Source: Rutidosis leptorrhynchoides (Eukaryota; Streptophyta; Magnoliopsida; Asterales; Asteraceae). From it: a stretch of DNA of 64,000 nucleotides. Positions 41,786-58,567 of this stretch are shown piece after piece. Under the pieces are notes generated by a model. The model was not told the origin of the DNA, searched no databases, and saw nothing but the letters and a program-made list of their open reading frames with translations. Every line of letters starts with the position of its first letter. Position 1 is the first letter of the stretch. The stretch is taken from the NCBI RefSeq assembly GCF_046630445.1, contig NC_092333.1, positions 183,146,501 through 183,210,500 on the forward strand, given 5' to 3'. The position numbers and the translations under genes are program-made.

Positions 41786-42677
41786 TGTGATGACCCGGAA
41801 ATTTCTGACCAAATTTAAACTTAATCTTTGTATGATTAACATTTCCGACACGATAAGCAAAGTCTGTAAAACTGAATCTTAAAATTTTTGAACTACTTTC
41901 ATATATTCAAATACCTTTCGGTTATTCTTGACGATTCATGAACAATTATATGTATATAGATACATATATATATACTATAACTTGAAAACGTAATAATGTA
42001 TTAATTGTTTGATACCGTACATTAAACTTATTGGTTTAAATATTTAATTGAATATATATGATAAGTTAGAATATTAATTATATGAATAACTTGCAACGTA
42101 TATTTAAAACGTGTTTATGAATGTTGAAAATATATATTAACTTGGTCATAAAATGATTTGTTATTATATATATATTAACAAATAGCGAGACAATGATTTA
42201 TAGAAGTAAATGACCAAAACACTCAAAAGTTTAAGATACACTTTGAATGATATAGTTATTGATAATTTAAGACTATATTTTGATAAAGGTACGAGTTATA
42301 AAACGTAAATTGTGAGTTTTCTAAGCGTACGAAAATGCGTTCGAGAAACCGAAACCGGGACATAAGTCGAGTGACAACGTACGAGTCATCGGAACGAAAA
42401 TTACAAGTCAACTATGCACATGAATTTAATATAATATATAATTAATTATTTAAATTATATATATTATATAATAATATGTCGACAAACAAGAAAACAAAAA
42501 TATTTTGAGCTGGATCAGGCGGCCATGCGATTGCATGGAAAATACACTAAAAACCCATGCGATCGCATGGGCGTCAGATTCCAAAAATTTACCTATAAAA
42601 GGTGAGTTTCTGCTCGAATTTTATTACGCTCTCCACAATCAATCCTCTCCCTCTGTAATATATATTTATATTATTAT

Positions 42678-42771
<94 letters not shown>

Positions 42772-44465
42772 ATTATTATTAATCTTATAATTAGGAGTAT
42801 TATTAGTAGTATTATTATACATAAAATACTACGACGAAGTCATGAGCGTGTCACTTTGAAAATGGGTTTTCAAGCGGGATAGAGCTAAAGAAATTATGGG
42901 TTATAGCTATGGAGGTTATGGGTAATGTACGTGGGTATTATTGGCAAGTCAAACCTAGTGTTTATCATCTCTGTTGCGTCTACGTACTTCCCTGCAATAT
43001 TGAATCATGATATTGATACGTGAGCATTCATATTTTATCTTTTATATATTAATTGTGTATCCATGTCTAGTGCTCGAGTATATATATTTATGCATGCTTG
43101 TATGCTAAATTTCGTCGTTAAACAGTTTATAATGAATCACGAATTAAATACATATATTACTAGTAAAAGGTATATGATATACATGTTTTTGGAAAGCTGG
43201 CGAAAAATCAATAACTTTTCATTTAGAAATCGCGTAATTTCGATGAACGAATCAAAAGATATGATCAACTGAATTATGATTGATGTTAATTAGAATTGCT
43301 TTTGAATCTGCAATTAATATTTAAACAACTTTTTTTGTAAGATTGATAAATTGGATTTTTGAATATTACCAACCGAGTAAATGAATTCTTATATAAGGTA
43401 CGTCTCGTTTTGTTGAACTATTGTCAAAATTGACTTTTTGAAACGACTTTGGATAACTTTTGTATGTCGATCTCGAGCATTAGGATTGTGATACACTATG
43501 ACCTGACTTAGCTTGATAGACATTTATTGACCAACATATGTTCTCTAGGTTGAGATCTACAGTTATTTGGTAATCCGAGTTTCGGTCACATTTTGGTAAA
43601 TGACTTTATATGCTGCTAAGGTGAGTTTCATTTGCTCCCTTTTTAATTGCTTTTGCAATATATATTTTTGGGCTGAGAATACATGCACTTTATTTTAAAC
43701 TCAATGGATACAAGTACTTACTAAATTCTACACCGAGTTTGAACCAAAAATCCCTTAGCTTTGGTAACTAGTAGCTGCCGGTTATAAGAACTGGTGGGCG
43801 CGAATAGTAGTATATGGATCCATAGGGCTTGATATCCCCGTCCGAGCTAGAGCACTAGCCTTTTAACGGGCGTATGCTATTTGAGAAGCGTACACATTGG
43901 TTTGCGTGTATTATTAAGATGATTATACAAAGGGTATAAATTATATATACGTTAAGTTTAGTTACCAGGGTGCTCAATCTTGTAGAATATTTTGATAAAC
44001 GTTTCTGGATGAAACAACCAAAATCTTGTGATCCACCTTTATGTACAGATTATGCAAAACATTAAAACTATGAACTCACCAACCTTTGTGTTGACACTTG
44101 TTAGCATGTTTATTCTCAGGTTCCCTAGAAGTCTTCCGCTGTTTGCTTATATGTTAGACAAGCTATGTGCATGGAGTCTTACATGGCATATTTTTCAAGG
44201 AAACGTTGCATTCACCAAATCATCACCATGTATCTTATTTTGACTGCATTGTCAACGGAAGTACTATTGTAAACTATTATTTACAGTGATTATCTATATG
44301 TAGAAATCATCAGATGTCGAAAACCTTTGATTTAAATAATCATTTATGGTGTGCCTTTTCAAAAGAATGCAATGTTTATAAAACGTATCATATAGAGGTC
44401 AAATACCTCGCAATGAAATCGATGAATGACGTATTCGTCCATATAGATTTGGAGCGATCGCCACA
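41786..44465 (+). repeat. 5' LTR of LARD-like element 2
   Basis: It holds a CG palindrome pair (42523-42538 and 42555-42570), a TATA box (TATAAAA, 42594-42600), an inverted trinucleotide tract (AAT)n(ATT)n (about 42680-42770), the GAGAATACATG box (43665-43685) and a U5 hairpin (44395-44409). The ORF at 42505 is a microsatellite artefact. Confidence 0.92.
42523..42600 (+). promoter_or_regulatory. CG palindrome pair and TATA box of LARD 2 LTR
   Basis: CCATGCGATTGCATGG (near-palindrome) and CCATGCGATCGCATGG (perfect 16-bp palindrome) are separated by 16 bp and lie 23 bp before CTATAAAAGG. The 3' LTR copy (48950-49026) has the same layout with slightly eroded palindromes. Confidence 0.55.
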
Positions 44466-44467
44466 GT

Positions 44468-44479
44468 TGGTATCAGAGC
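44468..44479 (+). other. Primer binding site of LARD-like element 2
   Basis: TGGTATCAGAGC lies two bases after the 5' LTR and matches the tRNA-iMet type site of LARD-like element 1. Confidence 0.9.
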
Positions 44480-44850
44480 GTTGGTCCTAGCGAACTAGGT
44501 CTTGAATGAGTGTGTCTAACTGATAGTTGTTAAGATGCATTAATAATCCTGGACTTCGACCGTGTCTGCATGTCAAAAGTTTTGCTTTTCATTTCTTGTC
44601 GGAAATTACAAGCTTATCATTCTTAAGTCTAGACACGTTTTCCTGCATTTATTGCATAAATAGTGTACAGACAAAAATTCATATCTTAGCGTATATGTTA
44701 CTGTAAACTTTTCCTGACACCTTCCAAAAATTTCTCCGTGATTTATGGAATTTGGTATTATATATACATATGTAAAATATGTATTGATGAATACCAGACT
44801 AAATTCTATAATCTAATTCATATCAAAAATCATCTCCCTAATTATACAAA

Positions 44851-45384
44851 ATGGATCACGTATCTAGTTCAAATTCCTTAAACTCCGACAGTTATTCCGA
44901 TATGGATATTCACCTGAATTCTGAAGACAGTGTAACCAAAATGGATCAACCAATCAGCCATCACCTATTCTAATTGAATTGGGGATGGGTTCGTAGCCTG
45001 CTTAGTCATTGGAGACAAGAAGAAGGTGATCCCTTCCATCCACTACATTGCCCTCTTAGCGAAGAACCTGAAGCACTTACCGGCGAACCTATTCGAGATA
45101 CCATTTTCTCTCTCATTTCCAGAGTGTCTCGTCACGATTATATATTATCTCAAATTCTAGATCTTATTCGTCCACTCGTCCAAACCGACAATCACCCCGG
45201 TGTAGTAGAAGAAGTCAACGAGCTTCGCGCTCGGGTAGTGGCTTTGGAGAATATGGTGCGAAGGTTACAAGCACCAGCAGCATCACCAGCATCAACAGTA
45301 CCACCGACAACAACACCAACAGTACCATTACCACCACCAACAACATTCGCATCGCAAACCTCAACTTCACAATCTGTTCCATGA
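44851..45384 (+). pseudogene. LARD-specific small ORF with coiled coil, one stop
   Basis: From ATG 44851 the frame runs 177 codons with one internal TAA (44971-44973). Part 1 is acidic and serine-rich (SDSYSDMDIHLNSEDSVT). Part 2 has WGWVRSLLSHWRQEEGDPF, EPIRDTIFSLISRVSRHDYI and LSQILDLIRPLVQTDNH, then a heptad-like coiled coil (VVEEVNELRARVVALENMVR), then an Ala/Pro/Thr/Ser-rich tail ending at 45384. The same ORF is recognisable as a relic at 25148. It lies about 0.4 kb after the primer site, where gag normally starts, and lacks a zinc knuckle. A truncated gag-like protein is the likeliest origin, but I do not recognise the family. Confidence 0.6.
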
Positions 45385-48199
45385 GCATCAACGTCATACG
45401 CACTGTAGTTACCAAGAAATACCAGCAACAATAACCGATGAAGTATTAACTCATTTCCCCTGAAGAAATTTTATGTATATTTAATATATATGAATTTTGA
45501 AATCAAAATAAATCTTTTCATACTAAGCTATTACGTGTGAATCTTAACTGGTAGGTACTACTCGGTTAGTTCATATTACTAATATGCAATGATGTACATC
45601 CTTCCTTAACAACTTAACCATTGTTAACTACAATCTCTGTTCCAACTTAATGAATTCCATTTCATAATAAACCAAGTGTATTATTCAATTACATAATTGA
45701 TTTTACATTTTCATTTTCGATATACTCGAAACTTTCCAGAAAACATCATTTTTACCTTGCGAAGTTAGCAAGAGTTCCATAAACATCAACATGATTCACT
45801 GAGGAAATATCAATAAAACTGAATAATAAAGTATTGATTACATTAGTAAAATACTCCACGAAGATTATGAAATCTTTAATGTTTTAAAGATTATTCATTT
45901 CTAATCCAGCCAAAAATTAAATGAGCTTAATATGATATTAACTCATTAAATCTGTGTTACATCTGAAGAAAATATACATACATATATTTTCATAAAGACG
46001 GTAATGAAAATTCTTTTGTACAAAGTATTAATTATGAAATCTTTAACGGGTAGGTAATACCCGGGAAATAAATAAGTTCGCAATTAATATGTTACACTGT
46101 ACATTCTTCAACTTTGATTCAAAAATTATTAACAATGCTCACAACGATATACAATCGATTTCATATAAATTCAATTACATATTCTGATATTGACGGATCA
46201 GAATCCAAGTCATAACTCTGAACCGGTGACATCATTCTTAGATCTCGACATCTTTCAAAGCTATACTTTGACTTTAAATCTGTGCAAGATCCATTAGCAT
46301 TGTTTTTACCGAAAATAACCTTGCAATTCCTTTTCAAAGTATCCAGTATTATCAACCGTTTAACCAGTCAACGATGACCTTTCAGACTTGTAACTTTGGC
46401 ATATACGTTTTTGTTACTGGGGAACCTTTCATGTTCCACCACATTAACAGTAAATGTACCAGCAAATTCATTAATCTGTGACTTAAAGTCTCTCCGAAAA
46501 ACCATTATAATTGTTCATTGAAACCCTATCATGTACTCATCTACATCTTGTAACGGTAATTGCCATACCAACTACCGAGAATTAGCAATCAGTATCTCGA
46601 ATTTTGCAGCAATTCTACGCCAACAATTATATATATACATATAATGTCTATCTCCTAGACTTATTTACTTCGAAGGTGAAGTTTCTGAAAAACACCCAAA
46701 CTGCGAAACTAGTTCTCTGAATTTTGAAAAAATGTTGATGAAGCAACAAAAACTATAAACGACCTTAACAGTCAAAAGTTTGATGATAAAGAATAGTATG
46801 GTGGTAAAGCTGAGAAAAAGAGAAGGTTTGGAACTGAAAACGGATTGAGCAGACCATGAAAGAGGCTGTGGACAAATCACAAAGACTAAACCTGCCTTCA
46901 AAGAATCCAAATGATTCAGTGTCTTCTGAAGTCATTAACGAATACCTTGCTCCTGACTCAAAATCCGTTACGAACAAATCTTCTTCATCATCCTTCGATA
47001 TTAGAAATTCTAAGATATTATCATATCTTTTATTATAAATATCTTCGATATTTCTGAAGATATCTTCATAACTATTATCATCCGAAATTATTTATCTCTT
47101 CACGCTATTTATGTTACATCATAAAAGAAACTATTTTAATTTCTAATTTCTGAAAATTTCAAAAAATGGATGTTTTTGAAGTAGTGTTGGGAATTGAAGC
47201 ATGAGTTAGTATAATATAATAACACTTGATCAACGTGATTATATTACAGTAAGTCATGCTAAGTTTCTAATGGAACGTGATAAAGGTTCACAAATTATAC
47301 CCTCATCATGAACCATGTTACATAACTCTTTCATTCTATTTAACCTCTAAACATATCAAGAAAATATTTTTCTTGATGATTCGGTCTTTTTCGAGGTATT
47401 CTGGTAATTTGACAAGTCAGATTGTGCCATTACCGTTTCTTTCTTAGAACATTAATTATGTTCATTCCGAAATTCATACCTACGAATTCTGGACCATTAT
47501 TCGCTTAACTTAAAGTCGGGAAGAGAAAACGAAATCATGAAGCTCCGAAATATAATGGAAAATATAAAGCCCGAAAACAACCCCGAAATTACAAACCGTG
47601 TATATCAATGCGTATAGCAATATAAAGACACGGGAGAATGAAAAACAATATAACCCCAAGGTAATAGTAGAAGAAAATAACCTCCTCCAGTGGTAGATGA
47701 AAAAGAAGAATGACAGATATGAAATTTAGGAGTATATCAAGAATCAGAATTGGATGAAGCATTTTTCACAATCTTTTGAAAATAGGAAATGAGGAAGAAG
47801 ATGTAAGAGTGATGAAAATAATGAAATGGAAGAGGTTAATTTATAGCGAAATATCAAGCATAGCAATCAAGGCAAATTATGCATTTAATCAAAAGAAATC
47901 TTAATTTCCTTAAATTCTGAAGAATCAAATCTTATTTAGATTATGAAGATTTTCTATTCCTTAAATTACGAAAATCAATCGTTAATACGTCAAGAGTTAA
48001 GATGAATCTCTATTCTTCATTTCACTCTTTTACGATAACTTCTCTCATACGCTTCGAATAATCGGATTGTTTTATCCATATTATTCAACGGTGATAAAAC
48101 TCTATTTATCAACACATATACGTCATGAAAATATTTTTATTGTTAGTCATGACGACTTCACTCAAATTTCGGGACGAAATTTCTTTAACGGATAGGTAC
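45385..48199 (+). other. Non-coding internal region of LARD-like element 2
   Basis: No ORF is shared with the other elements. Several blocks are conserved with 25700-28281 and 373-2166, including 'gggtaggtaatacccgg' (about 46040), 'tgaagcatgagttagtataa' (about 47195) and the pre-LTR block (about 48160-48199). Confidence 0.75.
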
Positions 48200-50951
<2,752 letters not shown>

Positions 50952-50956
50952 TTTAC

Positions 50957-51691
50957 TCCATCTAGCACCTGCAAAAGAAACCCAATATCCTATACAAGTA
51001 CTATATGCATTAAGTGTGTGAGGCTTGGTCTTATTGAGTGAAAATGACATAACATTTCAAATGTGGTAAACCCAACATTCTTGGAGAAGTGTCTTGATTG
51101 ACATTTTGGGTAATCTCAGTTTGGTCAAGACTTAGTTAGGTTCATTAATGCATTTGGTTCAATCTTAAAGACTAGTCAACATGTCATTAACTTCCTAGTT
51201 TCAATTAATCACAAGTCATATTCATTTTAAGACTAAGTAGAGATTAATTGGATGATGTCTATCTAAATCAAACATTAAGTGTGTAAAGACATCAATGTTA
51301 AATCATACTTGGACATGTTACACAATGTGTTACTTAGACAAGACCAAATAAATTATTGACCATTATTCTTTTGTGAACCATTTTACACTTAATACACTGA
51401 ACTAAACTAGTTACTTGAATCCTAGTATTCTAGCTAATAACACATAACAAGCATGTTAATCAAGTTGGCAAATTAATGAGTATTAAACATATTAGCAAGT
51501 AGCAAGTAATACTCACACAGAGCAAGAGATAGTTATTCTAAAATCAATCATATGGATATTTGCACAACACTATGGTTTAAGCTTTAGCAAGCTTATTTGC
51601 AACATATTGCTTAATTAATGTGTAAGTACACATTAATGTCCAACACATGCACAAGGGAAGAGCAATCTCTAGTTGGGACTTGGTGACCATC
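50957..51691 (-). repeat. 5' LTR of SIRE-like element, right part
   Basis: It continues the alignment with the 3' LTR (to about 35091). It stops at 'gactt ggtgaccatc', where the Athila-like element begins. The remaining part of this LTR (equivalent to 35092-35826) is not in the window. Confidence 0.9.
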
Positions 51692-53162
51692 TGATGTGTG
51701 AAGCGGAGGTGTACGAAATAGTATTATTTTTAATATGAAATACGGCGAAATATGATACAAGTTTTATTTATTTATATATATGGGATATACCTAAACCTTG
51801 CTACAACACTATAGGCAGTGTACCTAATCGTAGAGTAGTGTAGTTTTTAGTAAGTTCGGTTCGTTCCACAGGGAGCTAGCGATTACGTACTATATTTTTA
51901 ACAACTATATTTGTATAAAATATATATAATTATATATAGTAATATTATTATAAAAGGGGGTTTTACCGTTTAGTGACCGGTTTGTCGATTTTATTTTTTA
52001 AGCGTAAAGATAAATGACGATAATATAAATGACAGAATTTAAATTGCGATAAAGTAAATTGCAGTAATTAAAATGACAGTAAATAAAGGTACGATGAAAT
52101 ATGAAATAAAAGTATTATGCTTATTTAAACTTCCGTAATCATGTTGTTTGACGTTTTGATTTTAATTTATTTATCTGGGTTAATTGTCCTTTGTCCTGGA
52201 TTTATTTGATACCTATCTGGTTTTTGTCCATAATAGTCCATCGGTCATAATTATAAAATGCTCGTCAAATTAACCGTATTCCCGAAGTCAAATATTCTAA
52301 CTAATTAGGGATTCGAACTGTAACAAGGTATTAATACTTTGTTTAATGATTACACCAGGTTATCGACTGCGTATAATCCAAGGTTTTAATACTTTGTTAA
52401 CAATTACACCAATTACCCTTGTATGTAATCCACCCCTGTTTTAATAAGATATGAACATTAATTTACCCACTTAATCAGTTTAAATAATCAATTACCCAAC
52501 CTGAATAATTAATTAAATGATTGTAAAAGATGTTGTATAAACGTCACTAAATAGGACATGCATAATCATTTAATAATTATTAAATTAACTAATTTGAAGA
52601 TAGGTTTGACAGATTCTAATGAGTTGTTATTCGATTAGACAATACCCCCCATCTATTAATAGTCCATAGTCCAATGTCCACAAGTGTCGGTCTTTTGTCC
52701 AAACCCGAATTATGGTACAAAATCCAATAACCTCGTCTTTAATATTTAGTCTAACATAACGATTACTTCGGCTCAAATAAGCATAATAATAACTTAGTTA
52801 CGATACATTAATTGAAAAAGGAAGAACATAGCTTACAGTGATTATTTATCGCGTAGCGTTACACGGACAGAGTTTCGACTTTAAAACCCGTAAAACATTT
52901 CTTACAATAACCCAACTAAACCATAATTTATTATTAATCTTAAATTAAAATTATAATTATAATATAAATATATTACATACAGAGATTGAGAGATTGGAAA
53001 AAGGTGTGCGTTTGATCGTCCGAATGCGTTGGCTTTTATAGGTAATTCTGTCCCAGGCAGCTCCGCGATCGTGGTACTTTTGTGCCTTGGAGCTCCGCTA
53101 TCGCGGAGTTTCGCACTCCAGCTCACCAATTGATTTAAACGTGGGCGACTTTGTATAATATA

Positions 53163-53193
<31 letters not shown>

Positions 53194-53598
53194 TATAATA
53201 TATAATATATATAATTAATTATATATTATATTATATTCTTGTGCATAGTTGACTTGTAATTTTAGGTCCGTTGACTCGCGCGTTGATGCTCGGTTTACGT
53301 CTCGGTTCTGAATTTTCGAACGCCTTTTCGTATGCTTAGATATCTTGTACTTTGTGTTTCGCGGCTTGTACTCTTGTAAATTTTAGACGTTTCTCATCAA
53401 TAAATTGAACCACTTGGATTGTATCTTGTATATTTGGGTTTTTTGGACGTTTGCGTCTTCAAATATTCGTTTTCTTCTTTTGTCTTCGCACTTATTTATT
53501 TAAATGATTACAACTTAAAAATAGAACAATTACAATTAAAAACTTTACATATTGGAAGGATATTGTGCCTAAATATATGTTCATTTGGAGCACTATCA
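51692..53598 (-). repeat. 3' LTR of the Athila-like element (1907 bp)
   Basis: Plus-strand limits are TGATGTGTG...GCACTATCA. On the minus strand the purine tract AAGTGTGGGGATATT directly precedes TGATAGTGC. The TATA box is at 53034-53040 and the CG palindromes at 53061-53074 and 53093-53108. A TA-rich inverted repeat (about 53154-53220) lies further upstream in the U3. No coding content. Confidence 0.85.
53034..53108 (-). promoter_or_regulatory. CG palindrome pair and TATA box of Athila-like LTR
   Basis: CTCCGCTATCGCGGAG (6-bp stem, 4-base loop) and the imperfect copy CTCCGCGATCGTGG are 18 bp apart. They lie 20 bp upstream, on the minus strand, of CCTATAAAAG. Confidence 0.55.
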
Positions 53599-55815
53599 AA
53601 TATCCCCACACTTGAACGTTGCTTGTCCTCAAGCAATACAGAATTTGAAATTAAATCACACTTCACTCGAATCACTTTTTTATTTTCACACTTTATACAT
53701 CAGTGATTTTGATACGGCGGTATAAACAATGATAGTAACGATATAGTTTACAGTCCCACATGACTATGAAAATTTAGATCCTCTAAGGAAATTGGATCTT
53801 TATGAAAACATTTGATCTTTTGAAAATTCATTCTAGCTTTTACCCTAGATAAGTTTTCCGGAATAACCCTTCACCGGTGTTGCAAAATATTTTTATGGGT
53901 TTTAGATTTGAAAATTTTAGTTCAAAACTTGCGGTTTTGTGTCACCCACTTGCTAACCTTGTATTAGGAAAGCAACACGTCCAGTATACTTGCTCCGTAT
54001 ATTACCTTTCGGTAAACTACCGTCCGGTTGTAAATGAAAGCGATGAACAAGCAACTGTTAATGCAATGTCTAATGACATGCGGATGTTCATGGTCTACAA
54101 CGTGTCGGATGCAATTACTATCCTTTGTAGGAGCAATAGTAAAGATCACCCTATAAGTTTTCGGTTTGGCACAAGGTCCTGTCTTCGACCATGCTATGCA
54201 ACCACCGTTCTTACGGTTGACACCCGATTTGGTTCAGGTGACCTAATGAATTTCGGTGAATTCTTAGGATTTTACGTTCAATGGTAATGAACGCATTGAA
54301 AATAGGTTTTCAGAAAACAAATCGGTTTTAATTTTGATCAAAATATTTTCTCGTTCAAGCTCGAGTTTAGATATCATTGAATTCCATGAGTTTGTAATTC
54401 TAAATCTTTAAGGTCAATCTCAAGGATTGAGTAATATCAGGCTTAAAAGCTGATTTTTAATCTTTAAGAATATTATCCTTTCTGCGGGTCTGATTCATTA
54501 GTCTTATCAAGCTAATTTGCACAGCGCCCTCCCCATTTTAAGAGACAGATCCTCTCATGGTTAGGATAATTCTAACCACTTGGCGACCCAGTTTGATGCT
54601 GAGGTCCGTGGATTTCCTGCTGATTTTAGAGATGACTTTTCTAGATTTTTCGTTAACCTACAGCTGGTCTGGACGACAACTTCCTGACCTAAATCAAGAA
54701 GCGCGTGTCTTTTTCGGAAGACTTTACTTCCTTTTAATGATGGAATTGATTCATCGTGTAGATCCATCTATTCTTTCAAAGGTATTACAATAAATCGGGC
54801 AAAACTGATTAGTTTAGTCCAAAGCAAAAGTACCTGCAATAATCTTGTACAAAATATGTGATATATGTTTTAAAGAACTTGGTAAATTCTTCCCACACTT
54901 AGCTTTTATTTATTCTTTTCATTGCCTTTTTATTCTCCTTTATTCCATTTTAAATGAATTCAAGCGTTTTAGGTTGTTTCTCAATTTATGTCATTTCCGA
55001 GGCAACAATAATTTCGGTATTATCACCTAGTTTTATCATTCATAAATATTTATAAACATAATTTTGAATTCATTTAGTTGTAAATTTTTCAAATTTTCAT
55101 AAAATTTGAAAGTTAAACCAAGTGTAAACCCGAGAGAATTTATAACCCTTCCCCACACTTGAGATCTTGTAATGCCCTCATTTGCAAGAAATCAGTAAAA
55201 AATTTAAATTCATGAGGGTGATTAGCGTAGAAAAATGATTAAAAATACCGAGTTTGCAAACATGTTGTTTTATATCACATTTGATATTTTACGTCTTGTC
55301 GTCAAAATTAATAGCTTTTGCTGAACTTAATGCCAGTTTTTGAAAGTGCGCTATTTTACCCTGTTTTGTACATAACATAAAATATAAACATATATATACA
55401 TATTTTTGAAGTTTGGTATATAACCCCACGTTCATGTAATATTTTTGGCATACTTTAGATCAATAATATTAAAATAATGATAACAAAATTTTTCGCCCTG
55501 TCCTTGGGTAAAGCAATTTCGGTTCTATGACCTAGTGTTTAACTCACGACGAATTTTATAAATCATTTTTTAAACTTAATGAAATAAAGTAAATTTTGTT
55601 TTTAAATACACACAAAATTTAAATTTAAAAATGCATATTAATTTCATATAAAACCTACAAAACAAAAAAAAAATTCAGAATGGGGGGAGAAAACTAGTTC
55701 TTTAGTGTCTGCTAGTGGAAAAGACCAATCGGATTCCATTCTTGGAACTACACGAGAACAGAACAAATAACTCTAGACAGCATTGTCTTTTTAGAACATT
55801 TGAATCTCCCCACAC
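53599..55815 (-). other. Non-coding 3' region of Athila-like element
   Basis: Between the end of gag-protease and the 3' LTR there is no recognisable RT, integrase or env-like ORF on the minus strand. The plus-strand ORF at 53877-54287 (136 codons) is antisense and unrecognised. Four purine-tract-like GTGTGGG(G)A words on the minus strand (55804-55818, 55145-55162, 54890-54902, 53599-53613) divide the region. Confidence 0.6.
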
Positions 55816-57806
55816 TTAGGTAGTCGTGGTGTCAAAATTGTGATTAACTTCATCATCAATTTCTCTTGGACCATAATCAACTTGCATATCTATGACCTTT
55901 GCTTTAAGTCATTGGTCGGATTCTTGTGTAATATCCACAAATTCAACTAGTTTCGCCTTTTCTTTAGGCGATAGATTGGATACTAACCGGTTACATAACT
56001 TAAAGTTCCCCTTGGTTCTAGCATCGCGAATCCATTTAATAAGTTTCTTCATTAAACTATTAATACTAGGGTCATTTAATTTCGTATCAACAACGGGGTT
56101 CTTTTTTATCAGGTCATCATTAGGTGTTACTTCATTTTCCCCAGACTTAGGCGTTTTATTATTGTTAAGCACTACCGTTGGAGTTGGTAAAACAATGTGG
56201 TTCTTGCCAATCATTTTTGTTGGTTCAACGGTTTTGGTTGGTGGAGATTTAGCCTTTCGACTCACAAAGGTGGCCGATTTGTCACCATCACTAAGTGTCA
56301 TTCTACCCTCTCTTACATCAAATAACGCCCCGGTAGACGCTAAGAATGGTCGACCTAAAATTAGAGGAATGTTTGAGTCCTCTTCTATGTCAATGACAAT
56401 AAATTCGACTATAAAGTTTAAATTACCTACTTAAACGGGTAGGTTGTCAGCAATTCGAACTGGGTGTTTAATAGTTTGATCAAAGAGTCGAACACTCATT
56501 TCCATTGGACTTAACTCACCTATTCCTAATCTCTTATATAATGAAAGAGGCATAACACTTATACTCGCACCTAAATCTGCTAGTGCATCATACATGACAC
56601 AATCACTAAGTAGACAAGGAACAATAAATTCACCCGGATCACCCAACCTGGGTGGATGTTTTGGTGGAACTGTCTTCACCGGGTTTATTTTTACGATTTT
56701 AGTTTCTTGTACTTGCTTATTCTTCTTCTTCTTTCCAAAGGTATCACAAACTTTATTACCTATCACTTGATCATACTCAACTCATTTTCTTGGAAATGGG
56801 ATGGGTGGTCTGTATGGTGCCACCACTGGCTTTACATACTCGGGTGGTGGTGGTGGTGTAACTTCTTCATTGTTACTCACATCGAAAACCTTCCCATCTT
56901 CTGATGCTGGTTTTTCAGAATTCATTGATACCATATTAACATTCTCATTCCGAGGATTTACTTCAGTATTACTCGGTAGCTTTCCTTGTTCCCTCTCACT
57001 CATCATGCTAGCAAGAGTACCTACGTGTTTTTCTAGATTCAAAATGGAAGCTTGTTGAGTTCTTAATGACTGATCAAATCTCTCATTTGTTTGGGTTTGA
57101 GATGTAATAAATTGTGTTTGAGATTTCATTAGCTTTGCCATCATTTCTTCCAGATTTGGCTTTTTCTCTTCGGTTTGTTGTGGTGGTTTATACAAGCTAG
57201 GTCTTTGTTGATTGAAAGTGTTGTTTTGAGTGGGTTGGTTATTCGAACCTTGTTGGTTATACGAGTTATTGTTGGGTCCATTTGGATTGTAAAGAATGTT
57301 TTGATTTCGATTGAAGTTTGGCCTTGGCGGTTGATAATTATTTCCCGGCCTTTGGTTCATGTAGGAAACATTCTCTCGTTGTTCCATCGTTTGCTCAATG
57401 TGATAATCTTTCGTTAAGTGTGGTCCACCGCATTGCTCACAACTGATTCGTATTGTGTGAATATCTTTAGTCATCTTTTCCATTCGTCTCTCGAAAGCAT
57501 CTATTTTTGCGGAAACAGAATCAAAGTCATGGCTAGAATCGGCTCTAGCCGCTTTAGATGAACGAAAAATATCTTTTTCTTGATGCCACTCATGCGAGTG
57601 GGAGGCTGTGTTATCAATAATTTTGTGAGCTTCGGTAGCGGTTTTCTTCATAATGGAAACACCAGCTGCTGTGTCGATATCTTTTCGTGTAGCAACGTCG
57701 ACACCTTGGTAGAATATTTATACTATTTGATAAGTATCTAAACCGTGTTAAGGACATCCTCTCAACAACTTTCCGAATCTTGTCTACGCCTCATATAGGT
57801 TTCATT
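55816..57806 (-). pseudogene. gag-pro: Athila-like gag C-terminus and protease
   Basis: A single frame carries FYQGVDVATRKDIDTAAG, then MKKTATEAHKIIDNTASHSH, a zinc-knuckle relic CEQCGGPHLTKDYHI (last Cys replaced by Tyr), and a Pro/Asn/Gln-rich stretch (57400-57150). The aspartic protease follows (GEFIVPCLLSDCVMYDALAD, then LGASISVMPLSLYKRLGIGE), with the expected DLGAS catalytic word. The protease end IPLILGRPFLASTGALFDV is typical of Athila. In-frame stops occur near 56780 (TGA), 56431 (TAA) and 55909 (TGA), plus earlier ones near 57790-57720. The frame ends at TAA 55816, inside a purine-tract-like word. The gene is continuous with 61551-62266 but is split by the solo LTR. RT is absent. 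Confidence 0.85.
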
Positions 57807-58567
57807 TGTGACAACCCAGAAATTTCCAACCAAATTTAAACTTTAATCTTTATATGTTTCCGACACTATAAGCAATATTTGTTAAGTTAAATTTCAAGAA
57901 TTTTAAACTATGTTCATACATTCATTCAACCTCGACCAAGTTCCAACGATTCATGAACCATTAAACGGATATGATTATATATGTATATGTGTATATATAT
58001 TATAACTTGAAACGTAAACAAAATATTAGATTAAATACTTTATATGATTGTATCTGTTTCAAAATGTTTATCAATGGAATTAGAAGATAAGATCAAATGA
58101 TTGAATTATCAGATATATTGAATTATGATTACAAGTCTCTATTGAAAGGCCCACGTTGATTTGAGAAATCTTTACATTTTAACAATATTTGGAAAATGGT
58201 AAAGTGATTTATAAATAAGAACAAATTGTCAATCATTGAGAACTAGACAAAGGATAGTGGAATATTGAATCTCATAAAGACTTGATTGATCTATTTAGTT
58301 TCAAACGTACAAAAACGTTTTCAGTTTAAAAAGAACTTTATTATTAAAACGTATATAACTTTTATAAATATCTAGAACCACTTTTGACAACTCATTACTT
58401 AACTAGTATGATAAAGATAACGATATTTATATTTATATTTTATTAAATATATATAACGATTTAAATTAATATTATATATATTTATACGCGTATTATACGT
58501 ACATAGTTTTATACTTTTACTATACTTAAACTTTACCTTTACTTTATTTTTACTTTACTTTACTTTA

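Noticed and set aside
53877..54287. 136-codon plus-strand ORF
   Set aside because: It lies antisense in the non-coding 3' region of the Athila-like element, has no recognised motif, and nothing nearby supports a gene.
55892..56434. 180-codon plus-strand ORF
   Set aside because: It is exactly antisense to the Athila-like protease region on the minus strand, which has the recognisable motifs.
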